DNA of 64,000 nucleotides from Tumidithrix helvetica (GCF_965232925.1 NZ_CBDDRA010000002.1:248001-312000), one strand, 5' to 3'; numbered from the stretch's first letter, positions 19,740 to 29,382 are shown. Numbers and translations are program-made. Notes: a model not told the origin generated them from the letters alone.

Positions 19740-20597
19740 ATGTTGTTAGAACTTGCGATTGGTGATGCCTATGGGGCTGGGTTTGAATATGCCGCCGCAC
19801 CGATTCTCAAGCGTAACGATTTATCGGGTTACATCAAGCATCCCAAACATGACATTCGCCCAGGTCAATATACGGATGATACGCAGATGAGTCTAGCGAT
19901 CGCAGAAGCCATTGTTTCCGAAGTTCCTTGGACTCCAGAATCCCTCGCGAAGGGTTTTGTCGAAGTATTTCACCGCGATCCCCATGAAGGCTATGCATCG
20001 CGTTTTTATGGCTTCCTCCAGCAAACCAAAACGGGACAAGACTTTCTTGCCAACATTCGCGCCAATAGCGATAAAAGTGGTTCTGCCATGCGAGCGAGTC
20101 CCATCGGTGTTTTTGGCGATATCGCTGAAGTACTAGAAAAAGCATCGATTCAAGCAAGGCTCACGCACGATACGCCTGATGGAATTGCGGCAGCCCAAGC
20201 ATCTGCCTTGATGACCCATTACTTTTTATACGACCTAGGAGCCAAGTCAGACTTGGGGAATTTTCTAGATGCCAAGGTTCCAGGCTATCAGTGGGCGATC
20301 GCATGGCAAGGCGAAGTAGGAGCGAAAGGATGGATGAGTGTCAGAGCCGCTGTGACTGCTGTGACTCGTAACGATAGCCTCAGCGAAGTTTTGCGCGACA
20401 GTATTAACTTTGGGGGCGATGTGGATACGGTGGCAACGATCGCGCTAGCCGCAGCCAGTTGCAGCCGCGAAGTCTCTCAAGATTTGCCCCAACATTTGGT
20501 AGATGCGCTTGAAAACGATGCCTATGGGCGCGATTACATTCTGGCATTGGATGCTCAGTTACTAGCCAAAGTTTCGGGGCGATCGCCTTTGGTCTAA
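19740..20597 (+). CDS. ADP-ribosylglycohydrolase family protein
   Basis: A 285-residue member of the DraG/ARH fold, which removes ADP-ribose from proteins or related substrates with two Mg ions. Motifs seen: AIGDAYGAGFEY at the start, GQYTDDTQMSLAIAE with the first metal-binding TDD, and NFGGDVDTVATIA with the second metal site (usually GGDTDT; here Val replaces Thr). The start is close to the first conserved motif. It stands alone. DraG's usual target, dinitrogenase reductase, is not in the window, so the substrate is unknown. Confidence 0.88.
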   Translation: MLLELAIGDAYGAGFEYAAAPILKRNDLSGYIKHPKHDIRPGQYTDDTQMSLAIAEAIVSEVPWTPESLAKGFVEVFHRDPHEGYASRFYGFLQQTKTGQDFLANIRANSDKSGSAMRASPIGVFGDIAEVLEKASIQARLTHDTPDGIAAAQASALMTHYFLYDLGAKSDLGNFLDAKVPGYQWAIAWQGEVGAKGWMSVRAAVTAVTRNDSLSEVLRDSINFGGDVDTVATIALAAASCSREVSQDLPQHLVDALENDAYGRDYILALDAQLLAKVSGRSPLV

Positions 20598-20711
20598 ACT
20601 CAGGATCGTGAATGCTTGTCTTTTGGTGTTGCCATGTTAAAACTTAAGTCGCGTTTTTTGGCATTTCTATACTTAATCTGCGTCATGCTCATCGGTTTAG
20701 GAGACTAAAAG

Positions 20712-21791
20712 ATGAACCAAAATCAGTTGTCTCGCATTGTTATAAAAGGTTTTAAATCAATCCGTGAATGCGATCTTGAGTTAAAAGAACTGAATGTATT
20801 GATCGGTGCGAATGGAGCTGGTAAATCAAACTTTATCAGTTTTTTTCAGATGATCCAGCAGATGCTGGCAAGAAAGCTACAGCTCTACGTTAGCAAGCAA
20901 GGTGGGCCAGATGCGCTCCTGCATTTTGGTCGAAAAAAGACTGACGAGATCATTGCAGAACTCTACTTTGGGAATTACGGCTATATATTCGCATTAGGAC
21001 CAACTCAAGATAACCGCATGGTATTTACTGATGAGACACTTTGCTGGAACGTTGAGGGCGGTTGGTATCTTGGCGCAGGACATTTTGAAACTGAGGTTGA
21101 AGATGCAGATGCTATATTTTATGATTACACCGTCCCAGTGATGAAAAGCTGGCGACTTTACCACTTTCACGACACTGGCGACAGCTCTCTGGTAAAGCAA
21201 CGACAGGCAATTAACGACAACATTTATTTGCGATCGGATGCCCAGAATCTAGCCGCATACTTATTCTTACTAAAAGAACAACATCAGACGCATTATCAAA
21301 GAATTGTGAAAACCATCCAACTGGTCGCTCCATTCTTTGGTGATTTTTGCCTACGTCCGCAGCTGAATAACCCAGACCAAATCGAACTAGAGTGGTTTGA
21401 AAAAGGTGAAGACAAGCCATTTAAAGCGTATCAATTATCAGATGGAACTTTACGTTTTATTTGTCTAGCAACAGTTTTGATGCAGCCAGAAGCAAACCAA
21501 CCCGAAACGATCTTAATTGATGAGCCAGAATTAGGACTTCACCCGTATGCGATCAATGTCTTAGCTTCTTTACTACGTGCTACTTCCAAATCGAAGCAGA
21601 TTATCGTTTCTACTCAGTCAGTTGCTTTACTAAACGAATTTGAGGCAAGCGATGTAATTGTTGCCGATCGCAATGAGGGATGTACATATCTACATCGACT
21701 TAATGAAAATGAGCTAGAAAGCTGGCTCGAAGAATATTCCCTTGGCGAGCTATGGCAGAAAAACATCTTGGGTGGGAGACCGTCCAGATGA
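20712..21791 (+). CDS. AAA-family ATPase (AAA_21, SMC/OLD-like)
   Basis: A 359-residue ABC/SMC-type ATPase. Walker A is VLIGANGAGKSNFI at about residues 31-44; Walker B with catalytic Glu is ETILIDEPELGLHP at about 265-278; a switch-like VSTQS follows. There is no C-terminal TOPRIM domain, unlike OLD nucleases. A good SD (GGAG) sits before the ATG. The stop overlaps the start of the downstream DUF4276 gene as ATGA, so the two are translationally coupled. Paired ATPase plus TOPRIM-like genes of this kind (for example PARIS, OLD-like systems) act against phage; that role is inferred here. Confidence 0.88.
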   Translation: MNQNQLSRIVIKGFKSIRECDLELKELNVLIGANGAGKSNFISFFQMIQQMLARKLQLYVSKQGGPDALLHFGRKKTDEIIAELYFGNYGYIFALGPTQDNRMVFTDETLCWNVEGGWYLGAGHFETEVEDADAIFYDYTVPVMKSWRLYHFHDTGDSSLVKQRQAINDNIYLRSDAQNLAAYLFLLKEQHQTHYQRIVKTIQLVAPFFGDFCLRPQLNNPDQIELEWFEKGEDKPFKAYQLSDGTLRFICLATVLMQPEANQPETILIDEPELGLHPYAINVLASLLRATSKSKQIIVSTQSVALLNEFEASDVIVADRNEGCTYLHRLNENELESWLEEYSLGELWQKNILGGRPSR

Positions 21792-22444
21792 TTAGAGTTA
21801 TTGTTTTCTGCGAAGGTCAAACGGAAGAGACCTTTGTCGGCGATGTTTTGTCTGAGCATTTTCATCGTCTGGATATCTGGCTGACCCCAATTGTTTTACG
21901 CACAAGTATGCAGGGCAAAGGGGGCGTTGTCTCTTACCATAAAATCAAATGGCAAATTGAAACCAAGTGTAAAGAAGACCGTACCGCATGGGTCACAACA
22001 CTTCTAGATTTTTATGCATTGCCATCAGACTTCCCAGGAATGTCATCTTCTATTGGGGCTTCGTCAATTGAGCAAGCAAAGGCTATTGAAAAGGCATTTC
22101 AAAAAGATATCGCGCAACCCAACTTCATTGCCAATCTTGTCATTCATGAGTTTGAAGGACTTTTATTTAGTGACCCTAATGCATTTACAAACTGGTTTAG
22201 CAGCCCTGACTTAACCAGCAAGTTGCTCGATATTCGGAACAGTTTTGACTCACCTGAGCATATCAATGATGGACAGGCAACAGCTCCTTCTAAACGAATC
22301 CTCAATATATGCAGCAACTATGAAAAAGTTCTACACGGCTCTCTAATAGCTCTGGATATTGGATTAGACACTATCCGCCGCGAATGTATGTATTTTAATG
22401 ATTGGGTAGAACGCATTGAAGCGCTTTCAAAGACTAGTGTTTGA
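21788..22444 (+). CDS. DUF4276 family protein, partner of the AAA ATPase
   Basis: A 218-residue protein starting at the ATG at 21788, which overlaps the stop of the ATPase as ATGA. The frame is open 12 codons further up but would then lie inside the ATPase gene. DUF4276 features: VFCEGQTEETFV at the N-terminus (the TOPRIM-like acidic first motif), LLDFYALPSDFPG, and IHEFEGLLFSDP. DUF4276 is generally regarded as TOPRIM-related, hence a possible nuclease effector controlled by the ATPase. Catalysis is not demonstrated. Confidence 0.85.
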   Translation: MIRVIVFCEGQTEETFVGDVLSEHFHRLDIWLTPIVLRTSMQGKGGVVSYHKIKWQIETKCKEDRTAWVTTLLDFYALPSDFPGMSSSIGASSIEQAKAIEKAFQKDIAQPNFIANLVIHEFEGLLFSDPNAFTNWFSSPDLTSKLLDIRNSFDSPEHINDGQATAPSKRILNICSNYEKVLHGSLIALDIGLDTIRRECMYFNDWVERIEALSKTSV

Positions 22445-22486
22445 CAATATCAAGCTGTGAAAGCCATAGAGCTTTGCAAATAAAAA

Positions 22487-22516
22487 ATCGCTGTTGGGGA
22501 AATCCTCAACAGCGAT
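22487..22516. terminator. Bidirectional terminator between DUF4276 gene and hspA
   Basis: Ten-base arms ATCGCTGTTG and CAACAGCGAT enclose a ten-base loop, preceded by an A-run (TAAAAAATCG). The position between convergent genes and the A-run, which gives U residues on the minus-strand transcript, fit a terminator. Confidence 0.75.
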
Positions 22517-22582
22517 CGCAACTTCATTAACTTACTTCACTTTCACGTATCACGTTTGCATAAATGTGCAACTCACACGAAA

Positions 22583-23056
22583 CTATTGTTTACCTTCCAA
22601 GTTTTTGGCAGTTTCTGTTGATTCCAAGTTGGGGAGATTGACCTTAAAGGCTTTAAGTTCGGGAGCCTTAGGCAAAGTCAGCGTCAGAATACCATTATTG
22701 TATTCAGCCTTCACTTGGTCGTTTTGAACGGCGATCGGCAATTGAATGACGCGATAGAACTTACCGTACTTAACTTCGCTCCAGAAGTAGTCTTTGGTCT
22801 TATCTTCCTTTTCATAACGACGTTCGCCAGAAAGAGTGACTGTATCCTTGGTAACTTGGATATCTAGATCTTTAGCCTCCATTCCAGGAATAATGGCACG
22901 AAGTGTGAGGTTTTCGCCGTCATCATGTAATTCAGTAGCAGGTAGCCATTCTGTACCCGTTGCTTCGCTCGTAAGGGCAGCTACATCGCTAAAAAGGCGA
23001 TCGAACTGACGGCGTAACAGATCGGCTTCTTGAAAGGGTTGCCAACGCATCAACAT
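22583..23056 (-). CDS. hspA: Small heat-shock protein, Hsp20 family
   Basis: An alpha-crystallin-type chaperone that holds unfolding proteins. The alpha-crystallin domain covers about residues 45-140 (GENLTLRAIIPGM, SGERRYE) and ends with the typical AEYNNGILTLTLPKA. I chose the ATG at 23056 (157 residues, beginning MLMRWQPFQEADLLRRQ) because an AGGAGG Shine-Dalgarno lies about eight bases upstream and because HspA proteins start this way. The open frame reaches 23116 but those 20 residues are non-conserved. No CIRCE element was seen upstream. Confidence 0.93.
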   Translation of the reverse strand: MLMRWQPFQEADLLRRQFDRLFSDVAALTSEATGTEWLPATELHDDGENLTLRAIIPGMEAKDLDIQVTKDTVTLSGERRYEKEDKTKDYFWSEVKYGKFYRVIQLPIAVQNDQVKAEYNNGILTLTLPKAPELKAFKVNLPNLESTETAKNLEGKQ

Positions 23057-23329
23057 ATCTATCAGTCCTCCTGTGTAAGGGTTTGTGTATTTGTTTTTGT
23101 GAGCTTCATTGCCCACACAGTTATTATCGGTGAGGTTCCATTCGACTTACAGTCAGGAGAACCGCACCATTGAGGTTGTGTTCTCACTACCTTAACCAAA
23201 GCTTCTGGCACATCATTCTTGATGTTTATGGCTTGTTTGACAGGCTGTCATTTGACGTAAGCGTATCTCTATCGAAACAATGATAGGGCAAATCATCTAG
23301 GCAACCCACATTATCCAAGGAGAATCAAC

Positions 23330-23674
23330 GTGAAGAGAACGATTGTAGCCATATTTCTAACCATGAGCTTGTGCCTATTGGCTTTCGTGCAACCATCCTC
23401 TGCGGCGGATATTGCCGATGGAGCCAAAATCTTTAAAGCAAACTGCATTGGCTGCCATCTACAGGGCAATAACAACGTCGTGAAGAATAAAACCTTAAAG
23501 CTGGCGGCACTTCAAGAGTACGGCATGTATTCCATTGAGGCAGTTACCAAGCAAGTTACCAATGGCAAAGGTGGCATGCCCGCCTTTGGGAAAAAGCTGA
23601 ATGCCGAGCAGATTGAGAATGTCGCTAGCTATGTATTAGCCCAAGCTGATAACGGCTGGGCAAAGAAAAAGTAG
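23330..23674 (+). CDS. petJ: Cytochrome c6
   Basis: A soluble thylakoid-lumen electron carrier between cytochrome b6f and photosystem I or cytochrome oxidase. A 25-residue signal peptide ends near PSSAADIADG. Heme attachment is CIGCH, and the axial Met lies in GKGGMPAFGKKL. The total of 114 residues matches precursors of this family. The start codon is GTG, preceded by AAGGAGA. A separate transcript is likely, as the neighbours are unrelated. Confidence 0.96.
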   Translation: MKRTIVAIFLTMSLCLLAFVQPSSAADIADGAKIFKANCIGCHLQGNNNVVKNKTLKLAALQEYGMYSIEAVTKQVTNGKGGMPAFGKKLNAEQIENVASYVLAQADNGWAKKK

Positions 23675-23730
23675 GCAGCCTACTTTAGCGATTCCACAAG
23701 CAATAATTCATCAAGAATTGAGGCAAACTC

Positions 23731-24690
23731 ATGCAACGCATTGATAGATTGTTAAGGATTACGGGCATTCTATGGGTTGTGATTTGCCTCCTTCTTTTTG
23801 CGCCAAGCGATCGCTTCTTCAATCAAAGCGCAGCCGCCGCAATGTCGCCATTTCAACAGGCTGTCGAGCAGATGCAGTTGGGCAATTATCAAGCCGCGAT
23901 CGCGGGTTTTAACCATGCGATCGCGCTCGAGACAAACCTCAGTGCTGCCTATAGCAATCGCTGTTTAGCCTATTTGCAGACTGCTCAGTATCAAAATGCT
24001 GTAGTTGACTGCACCCAAGCCCAAAAGATAAATCCTCAAAATCCCGAAGCCTATCTTAATCGAGGGCTATCTTATTACCGATTGAAGCGCTACGAAAAGG
24101 CGATCGCTGACTACGACCGATTACTACAGCTTATTCCCAGTGATTTTAGGGCTGCTTACAATCGGGGCTTAGCAAAGTTTGAGCTAGGGCATTATCGAGA
24201 AGCGATCTCAGATTACGACCGATCCCTCGCATCGCTATCGCTCCAGTTTGGGAATGGGGAAACGACACAAATTCCGAATTCATCCTCTGAATTTGGTAGT
24301 ACCTATGCAAATATCCACAATGACCGAGGGTTGACCTATTTCGCGTTAAAAGATGTCTCGGCAGCTCTAGCTGACTATAGCCATGCCATTGCGTGGAACG
24401 ATCGCGACGATCGAGCATACTACAATCGTGGCTGTGCCCATCATCGACAACGCAACTACGCCCAAGCGATCGCCGATCTGAGCCAATCTTTGCAAATTAA
24501 TCCTCACAACCCTGAGGCTTGGCTCAATCGCGGCATTGCCAGATATAGCTTGGGGCAACAGACCGATTCGATCGCGGACATCCAAAATGCGGCAAATGAA
24601 TTTTTAGAACAGGGTGCGATCGCCAACTATCAGCAAGCACTCGATCTCGCTAAGGAACTTAAAACTTCTGACCAGACGCTGTTTGTGTAA
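23731..24690 (+). CDS. Secreted or membrane-anchored TPR protein
   Basis: A 319-residue protein with an N-terminal signal/anchor (about residues 10-36) followed by about six tetratricopeptide repeats with the AYxNRGxxxxxLxxYxxAIxDYxxAI pattern. Repeats of this kind mediate protein contacts. A spacer of about 20 residues rich in Ser and Asn interrupts the array near residue 180. It follows petJ by 56 bases on the same strand and could be cotranscribed. The partner is unknown. Confidence 0.82.
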   Translation: MQRIDRLLRITGILWVVICLLLFAPSDRFFNQSAAAAMSPFQQAVEQMQLGNYQAAIAGFNHAIALETNLSAAYSNRCLAYLQTAQYQNAVVDCTQAQKINPQNPEAYLNRGLSYYRLKRYEKAIADYDRLLQLIPSDFRAAYNRGLAKFELGHYREAISDYDRSLASLSLQFGNGETTQIPNSSSEFGSTYANIHNDRGLTYFALKDVSAALADYSHAIAWNDRDDRAYYNRGCAHHRQRNYAQAIADLSQSLQINPHNPEAWLNRGIARYSLGQQTDSIADIQNAANEFLEQGAIANYQQALDLAKELKTSDQTLFV

Positions 24691-24740
24691 ACAGTTCGAA
24701 GAAATCGGCGTTTTTTGGAGTCGTTGGCGATCGTGTCAAG

Positions 24741-25313
24741 TTAATGGCATTCCTTGGGAGATGAAGTCTCAGACCAATTGGCTAGGGTCACAGCAGAAGC
24801 AGAAGTCATAAACGATTGTCCATTTTTGATGCCCATGCCCGTGAGTAAATTGACATCGCATTCCATCTGATCATCAAGATCGAGGGTATCTCTTGCGTTG
24901 TATGTGTAACCCACGACTGTAAACTCACGATTGCGATAGGCAACGGTAAGTTTTTGCATCCAGCGATTTCGACCGATCGCATCATTCCCAGAAATAATTT
25001 CCAAAGATCTGACTGGATTGATATTCATCGTCGGCTGTGTTCCCCACATCGCGCCGCGCCAAGCGATATTTTTCTTAGCGATCGCCAATTGCATCTTGCC
25101 ATGCCCGTCGGAAAGATAAATCAAAAGGTCTACTTCTGTCGGTTCAGCTTCAATCAAAATTGCGCGATCGAAGTTGCCATCCTTATTCCAGTCAGCCGTC
25201 ACGACGCTGAGTACCCTTTCTGGTTGAATCCTGTAGCTATCCGCCCGCACAGTAGAACTAAAGGATGTCAGCCCAACCATGAGGCTGAGAACAACTAAAA
25301 ACGATTTCTTCAT
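24741..25313 (-). CDS. Secreted protein of unknown function with an FG-GAP-like motif
   Basis: A 190-residue protein with a clear signal peptide (MKKSFLVVLSLMVGL, cleavage near VRADS). Mature residues include VTADWNKDGNFDRAILIEA, a Ca-binding loop of the FG-GAP/VCBS kind, and later aromatic beta-strand-like segments. A single copy of the loop suggests a small beta-domain, not a full propeller. I do not recognise a named family. Confidence 0.65.
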   Translation of the reverse strand: MKKSFLVVLSLMVGLTSFSSTVRADSYRIQPERVLSVVTADWNKDGNFDRAILIEAEPTEVDLLIYLSDGHGKMQLAIAKKNIAWRGAMWGTQPTMNINPVRSLEIISGNDAIGRNRWMQKLTVAYRNREFTVVGYTYNARDTLDLDDQMECDVNLLTGMGIKNGQSFMTSASAVTLANWSETSSPKECH

Positions 25314-25452
25314 AGAATAGTTAACAATCTTGAAAGTGAGGATGAGCCAAAGAAGGATTCAATACATTTTCAAAGGATAAATTTTGAACGGATTCCCAGA
25401 GGAATATTATTTACAGGTAGATAATTTTTTACTGCGTCAAAGTTCAAAAAAG

Positions 25453-25803
25453 CTAGGCTAGTTTTTGGCGTAAATCTTCAGGGTTGCGAAATCCTACGGA
25501 TACGGCAATGCCATCCTTGACAAACAGAGGACGTTTTAGAAGCATCGAATCTTTACTAAAGGCTTCTATCCATTCCACATCTGTCCATGCTTCTTTCTCA
25601 GCCCCAAGCGATCGATAGGATTGCCCAGAGGTATTTCGCATGGGTTGATTGCCAAGAGCTTTTACCCATAGCGCGATCGCGCTTTCACTGGGTGGCTGCT
25701 CTTTGGTATTGATAAATTCGTAGTCAATGTTTTTGTCTTGTAGCCATGCTAGAGCTTTTTTACAAGTTCCGCAGTTGGGAATTCCGTAGACTTGAATGGT
25801 CAT
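25453..25803 (-). CDS. ArsC/Spx/MgsR-family protein (thioredoxin-like)
   Basis: A 116-residue thioredoxin-fold protein. The N-terminus IPNCGTCKKALAWL has a CxxC pair at Cys10/Cys13, and the C-terminal half has LLKRPLFV, the Arg-containing ArsC/YffB motif. It may act as an arsenate reductase-like enzyme or an Spx-like redox regulator. No arsenic genes are adjacent, so I favour the general family name. Confidence 0.88.
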   Translation of the reverse strand: MTIQVYGIPNCGTCKKALAWLQDKNIDYEFINTKEQPPSESAIALWVKALGNQPMRNTSGQSYRSLGAEKEAWTDVEWIEAFSKDSMLLKRPLFVKDGIAVSVGFRNPEDLRQKLA

Positions 25804-25951
25804 AAATCATGCAAAATATGGGTCACCCTTGATTTTACAGGTGGTTTTGTGTTCTTCCCAACATTATTTCGCTTTGACGTTAATTCTCGTCCAAAGATGC
25901 TTGGTTTTACTAACCCCTATCTAGGTTGAGATCCGCCGTTTTAACTCGTCA

Positions 25952-28591
25952 CTATTGCCCATTGCCAATCAAGATAAAAGCCGACCAGTAAAAGGGATGG
26001 CTAAATTTTTGGCTGCGAATTGTAGAAATTTGTGCTTGCCTCAATGCTTCGGCTTTGGTGAAATTCAATCGCTTCACATACTCATAAAAGGACTGCATCA
26101 AGACTTGCGTACCACCATCAGAAACCGACCATAGCGAAGCGATCGCGGCTTTTGCCCCTGCCCTCTGTACTTGATAGCCAAAACCAAGAATCTCAACCCC
26201 ATCCCCGAGTTTTCCCACGCCCGTTTGACAAGCACTCAACACGATCAGGTCAATATTGCTCATCTTCCAATCGACGATCTCGCTTAACCGCACGGTATCG
26301 CCATTGCCAAAGATGATAAACGAGTTATCGGGATTCCCCAAATTGAACTCAGCATGGGTGGCGAGGTGCAGAATGTTATGGTTTGACATCTGAGCTTCAG
26401 TAGCTGCCCGACTAAATTGTGCCTCAACCAAATTAACCGTATTGGGAAAGGTTTTGGTGATTTCGCTGACTTCTGCGATCGTGGCAGGCAGAGAAGCTTG
26501 CTTCGAGCTTGGATCGCCTTTCCCAAAAGCTCCTGCAAGAATATGAGGGATAGTTTTGGTTTTTCGATCGAAGTCTGTGAGGCTATAGGCGATCAGGTTA
26601 CTGGTGCGATATTTCTCAACTAGCCACTGTTTGCCATCATAGAGCGCCGCCAGCGGAATGTAGCGTAATAAGCCATCAGGTGCGTAGAGAACTGTGTCCG
26701 TTTTGGCTTGCGTGAGTTCGGCTTCGATCGGTTTAATCAGTAGGTCGTAGAGCTTTTGACTTGAGTTTTTGATATCTAAGGAAGTTGGATCGCGGATATC
26801 GGATCTGAAGTCTTCTACGAGCTTTTCTAGATCGGCTTTTTTAATGGGGACAGTGCGATGGATGGGAATGGTATTGGGTGAGAAGAGGATGATTTCTAAG
26901 CGATCGCCTAAAATCAAAGGATAAAGTAGCACTGTCCCCTGTGGGATTTTTTGCAAGTACTCTGGAACCTTGTTGATTTCTGCCTGAGGAATCTGCTGAA
27001 TCCGATCTGCTAGATTGCGATTGAGTTCGGGGATCTTCTCAAAACTCACACCTGTCAACTGTCCACTGACAACTCTTTCTGGTTCTAAAAGCCTAACGCC
27101 CTGTGCCGTGCGATCGTTCCCTTTAATGTTTTTAAGGAAGTCTTCAAGTTCTTGAACTTTAAGTAGGTCTAAGATTTGCAGTGCTTCCATAACGCGACCT
27201 TGTTTGACTAGGAGATCGGCAAGTCTGCGATAATTACCAGCAACCGTGTTGAGGTAAGATTGCTGCTCTTCTTTTTTTAATCCTCGGATGTCTTTGCGAA
27301 TGGATTCGCTGACATTAACCGATTGCTTATAGAAAACGATAGACAAATCGAGTTGGTTCTGCTTTTGTAGCGTAAGCCCAAGGTTACTCAGGGCAATTCT
27401 TTCACCATCGCGGTTTTTGATTTTACGGGCGATGTCTAACCCTGACTTGTGATAGTCAATTGCTTTGGCATAATCGCCACGCACCTGGTAAATACCTCCC
27501 AAGAAATCCAGTGTTTCGCCTTCCCCAAGGCGATCGCCAATCTCTTGGGCAATCTTTAAACTAGACTCGTAGTATTGGATGGCTTTGTCATAATTGCCCT
27601 GAGCCGCGTAAGCACGACCGAGGAATCCTAGTGATTTTCCTTCCCCACGCCGATCGCGAATTTCCCGAGCCGCCTCTAAACTCGACTGGTGGTACTTAAT
27701 CGCCTCGTTATAGTCACCGAGGTCATAAAACACATTCCCCAAGTAACCAAGCGATTTTGCTTTACCCAGTCGATCCTTGATGCGGATTGCGATCGCTAAG
27801 CTCTGCTTGTAATAGTCAATCGATTTGGTATAGTTGCCCAGAGACCGATAAACAAGTCCTAAAAACCCGAGAGATTGTCCTTCCCCTCTCAAATCTTTAA
27901 GCTCGCGGGTAATCGCCAAACGTCTTTCTTGATATTCGATCGCTTTGGCATAGTGCCCCTGAGAACGATAGGCATTGCCAAGATTGCCCATTGCATTCCC
28001 TTCGCCTTGGCGGTCTTTGATTTCGCGGGCAATGGCTAAACGTTGCTCGTGATATTCGATCGCTTTGGCATAGTTACCCTGAGCATAGTAATTCATGCCC
28101 AAATTACCCAAAGCCGATCCTTCGCCACGACGATCTTTAATCTCGCGGGTAATCACTAAACTTTGTGCGTGATATTCGATCGCTTTAGCGTAGTTTCCAC
28201 GAGTGCGGTAGACAACACCCAAATCGATCAGAGCTTCTCCTTCGCCACGGCGATCGCCAATCTCTTGGGCGATCGCTAAACTCTTTTGATTGGACTCGAT
28301 TGCCTCATCATACTTCCCAAGCGCTTCGTAAGCTTTTCCCAAATTTCCCAGCGTTCTACCCTCACCCTGTCGATCTTTGATTTGCTGATAGATCGTCAGT
28401 GCTTGTTGCCATGACTGCAATGCTGACTCAAACTGGCTGATTTGATATTGCTGATTCCCTTGCTTCATCAATATATCTGCCTCGGCTTTTCGGTCTGCCG
28501 TCCTCTGCGCCCAAGTGCTTTCACTGCATAATATTTGCGCGGGCAAGCAAGCCAACATCAACGAGAGCGCAATACCTAAGCTTTTACGCAT
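25952..28591 (-). CDS. Secreted TPR-CHAT protein (caspase-like peptidase fold)
   Basis: Starts with a signal peptide (MRKSLGIALSLMLACLP). About ten 40-residue TPR units of the YAKAIEYHEQRLAIAREIKDRQGEG type fill the first half, followed by a helical linker and a C-terminal CHAT domain. Both catalytic positions of CHAT are present: His in ILHLATHAEF and Cys in LIVLSACQTGVG. I chose the ATG at 28591 because the signal peptide begins there and an AAGGA lies 12 bases upstream; ATG 28603 or TTG 28615 are alternatives. Cyanobacteria carry many such proteins; a protease role is plausible but its substrate is unknown. Confidence 0.9.
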   Translation of the reverse strand: MRKSLGIALSLMLACLPAQILCSESTWAQRTADRKAEADILMKQGNQQYQISQFESALQSWQQALTIYQQIKDRQGEGRTLGNLGKAYEALGKYDEAIESNQKSLAIAQEIGDRRGEGEALIDLGVVYRTRGNYAKAIEYHAQSLVITREIKDRRGEGSALGNLGMNYYAQGNYAKAIEYHEQRLAIAREIKDRQGEGNAMGNLGNAYRSQGHYAKAIEYQERRLAITRELKDLRGEGQSLGFLGLVYRSLGNYTKSIDYYKQSLAIAIRIKDRLGKAKSLGYLGNVFYDLGDYNEAIKYHQSSLEAAREIRDRRGEGKSLGFLGRAYAAQGNYDKAIQYYESSLKIAQEIGDRLGEGETLDFLGGIYQVRGDYAKAIDYHKSGLDIARKIKNRDGERIALSNLGLTLQKQNQLDLSIVFYKQSVNVSESIRKDIRGLKKEEQQSYLNTVAGNYRRLADLLVKQGRVMEALQILDLLKVQELEDFLKNIKGNDRTAQGVRLLEPERVVSGQLTGVSFEKIPELNRNLADRIQQIPQAEINKVPEYLQKIPQGTVLLYPLILGDRLEIILFSPNTIPIHRTVPIKKADLEKLVEDFRSDIRDPTSLDIKNSSQKLYDLLIKPIEAELTQAKTDTVLYAPDGLLRYIPLAALYDGKQWLVEKYRTSNLIAYSLTDFDRKTKTIPHILAGAFGKGDPSSKQASLPATIAEVSEITKTFPNTVNLVEAQFSRAATEAQMSNHNILHLATHAEFNLGNPDNSFIIFGNGDTVRLSEIVDWKMSNIDLIVLSACQTGVGKLGDGVEILGFGYQVQRAGAKAAIASLWSVSDGGTQVLMQSFYEYVKRLNFTKAEALRQAQISTIRSQKFSHPFYWSAFILIGNGQ

Positions 28592-28683
28592 AGCACTAGA
28601 CATTCCTTCACACAAAAATCAGATGATTTAAAAGTAGCAGAAAAGCAAAAGATCTGAATCAAGGATTTGCACGGATTTTGAGA

Positions 28684-29382
28684 CTACTCAGAAGGTGGTA
28701 ATACAGGGGTAGAAGGGCTACTACCAGCGATCGCTTTTAACTTTAATGCGGCAAGCTCATCATCTTCATCACTGCCTGCTTCCAGTTGAGCAAATTTGAG
28801 TTCGAGTGCATCCATGCCCAACTCAGCCGTAGCCGCAGCTTCTGCTTCCGCGATCGCTACTTTTTCTTTCATGCGATCGAAGGTGGCAAAAGCCGAGTCG
28901 GTATTGACCTCGCCCAAAACATTGTTGATATTAGTTTGTGCATTAGCCGCCTGCAAGCGTGCCGTAAGCACAGATTTCATCGTTTTAGCTTCAGAAAGCT
29001 TGCTTTCCAATGCCGCCAAACTAAGCTTTAGTTTCGCAACCTCACCTGTATGTCGTTCGAGATTCTCACTCAGCGATGCAGCAGTAGCAGTAGCAGCTTT
29101 TTTGCGTCTCAGGGCTTCACGCGCCAAACTTTCATCCTCTTTTTGGATGGCAAGCAGCGCTCGACGTTCCCAGTTTTCAGCTTCGATATTCGTTTTGTTG
29201 TACTCATCTTGTTGAAGCTTTTGGGCGGCGATCGCTTGGGCTACTGCTTGCCGCAACTGTACCAAATCTTCCTGCATATCAAGGATTGTCTGCTCTAAAA
29301 TTTTTTTTGGATCTTCCGCATCGGTGACGAGTGCATTGAGATTAGATTCGATCGCCATGCTAATGCGTTGTATGAGTCCCAT
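28684..29382 (-). CDS. pspA: PspA/IM30 family protein lacking the Vipp1 C-terminal helix
   Basis: A 232-residue ESCRT-III-like membrane-remodelling protein. The amphipathic N-terminal helix (MGLIQRISMAIESNLNAL) is followed by a long helical hairpin. The protein ends soon after the GSSPSTPVLPPSE sequence and lacks the extra C-terminal helix of the upstream paralogue, so it matches PspA better than Vipp1. It lies 210 bases downstream of the Vipp1 gene on the same strand, separated by a terminator hairpin and a dispersed repeat, so it likely has its own promoter. Confidence 0.9.
   Translation of the reverse strand: MGLIQRISMAIESNLNALVTDAEDPKKILEQTILDMQEDLVQLRQAVAQAIAAQKLQQDEYNKTNIEAENWERRALLAIQKEDESLAREALRRKKAATATAASLSENLERHTGEVAKLKLSLAALESKLSEAKTMKSVLTARLQAANAQTNINNVLGEVNTDSAFATFDRMKEKVAIAEAEAAATAELGMDALELKFAQLEAGSDEDDELAALKLKAIAGSSPSTPVLPPSE

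Noticed and set aside
21752..21787. Longer start for the DUF4276 gene
   Set aside because: It would overlap the ATPase by 40 bases, while the ATG at 21788 gives a classic ATGA coupling and starts at the conserved motif.
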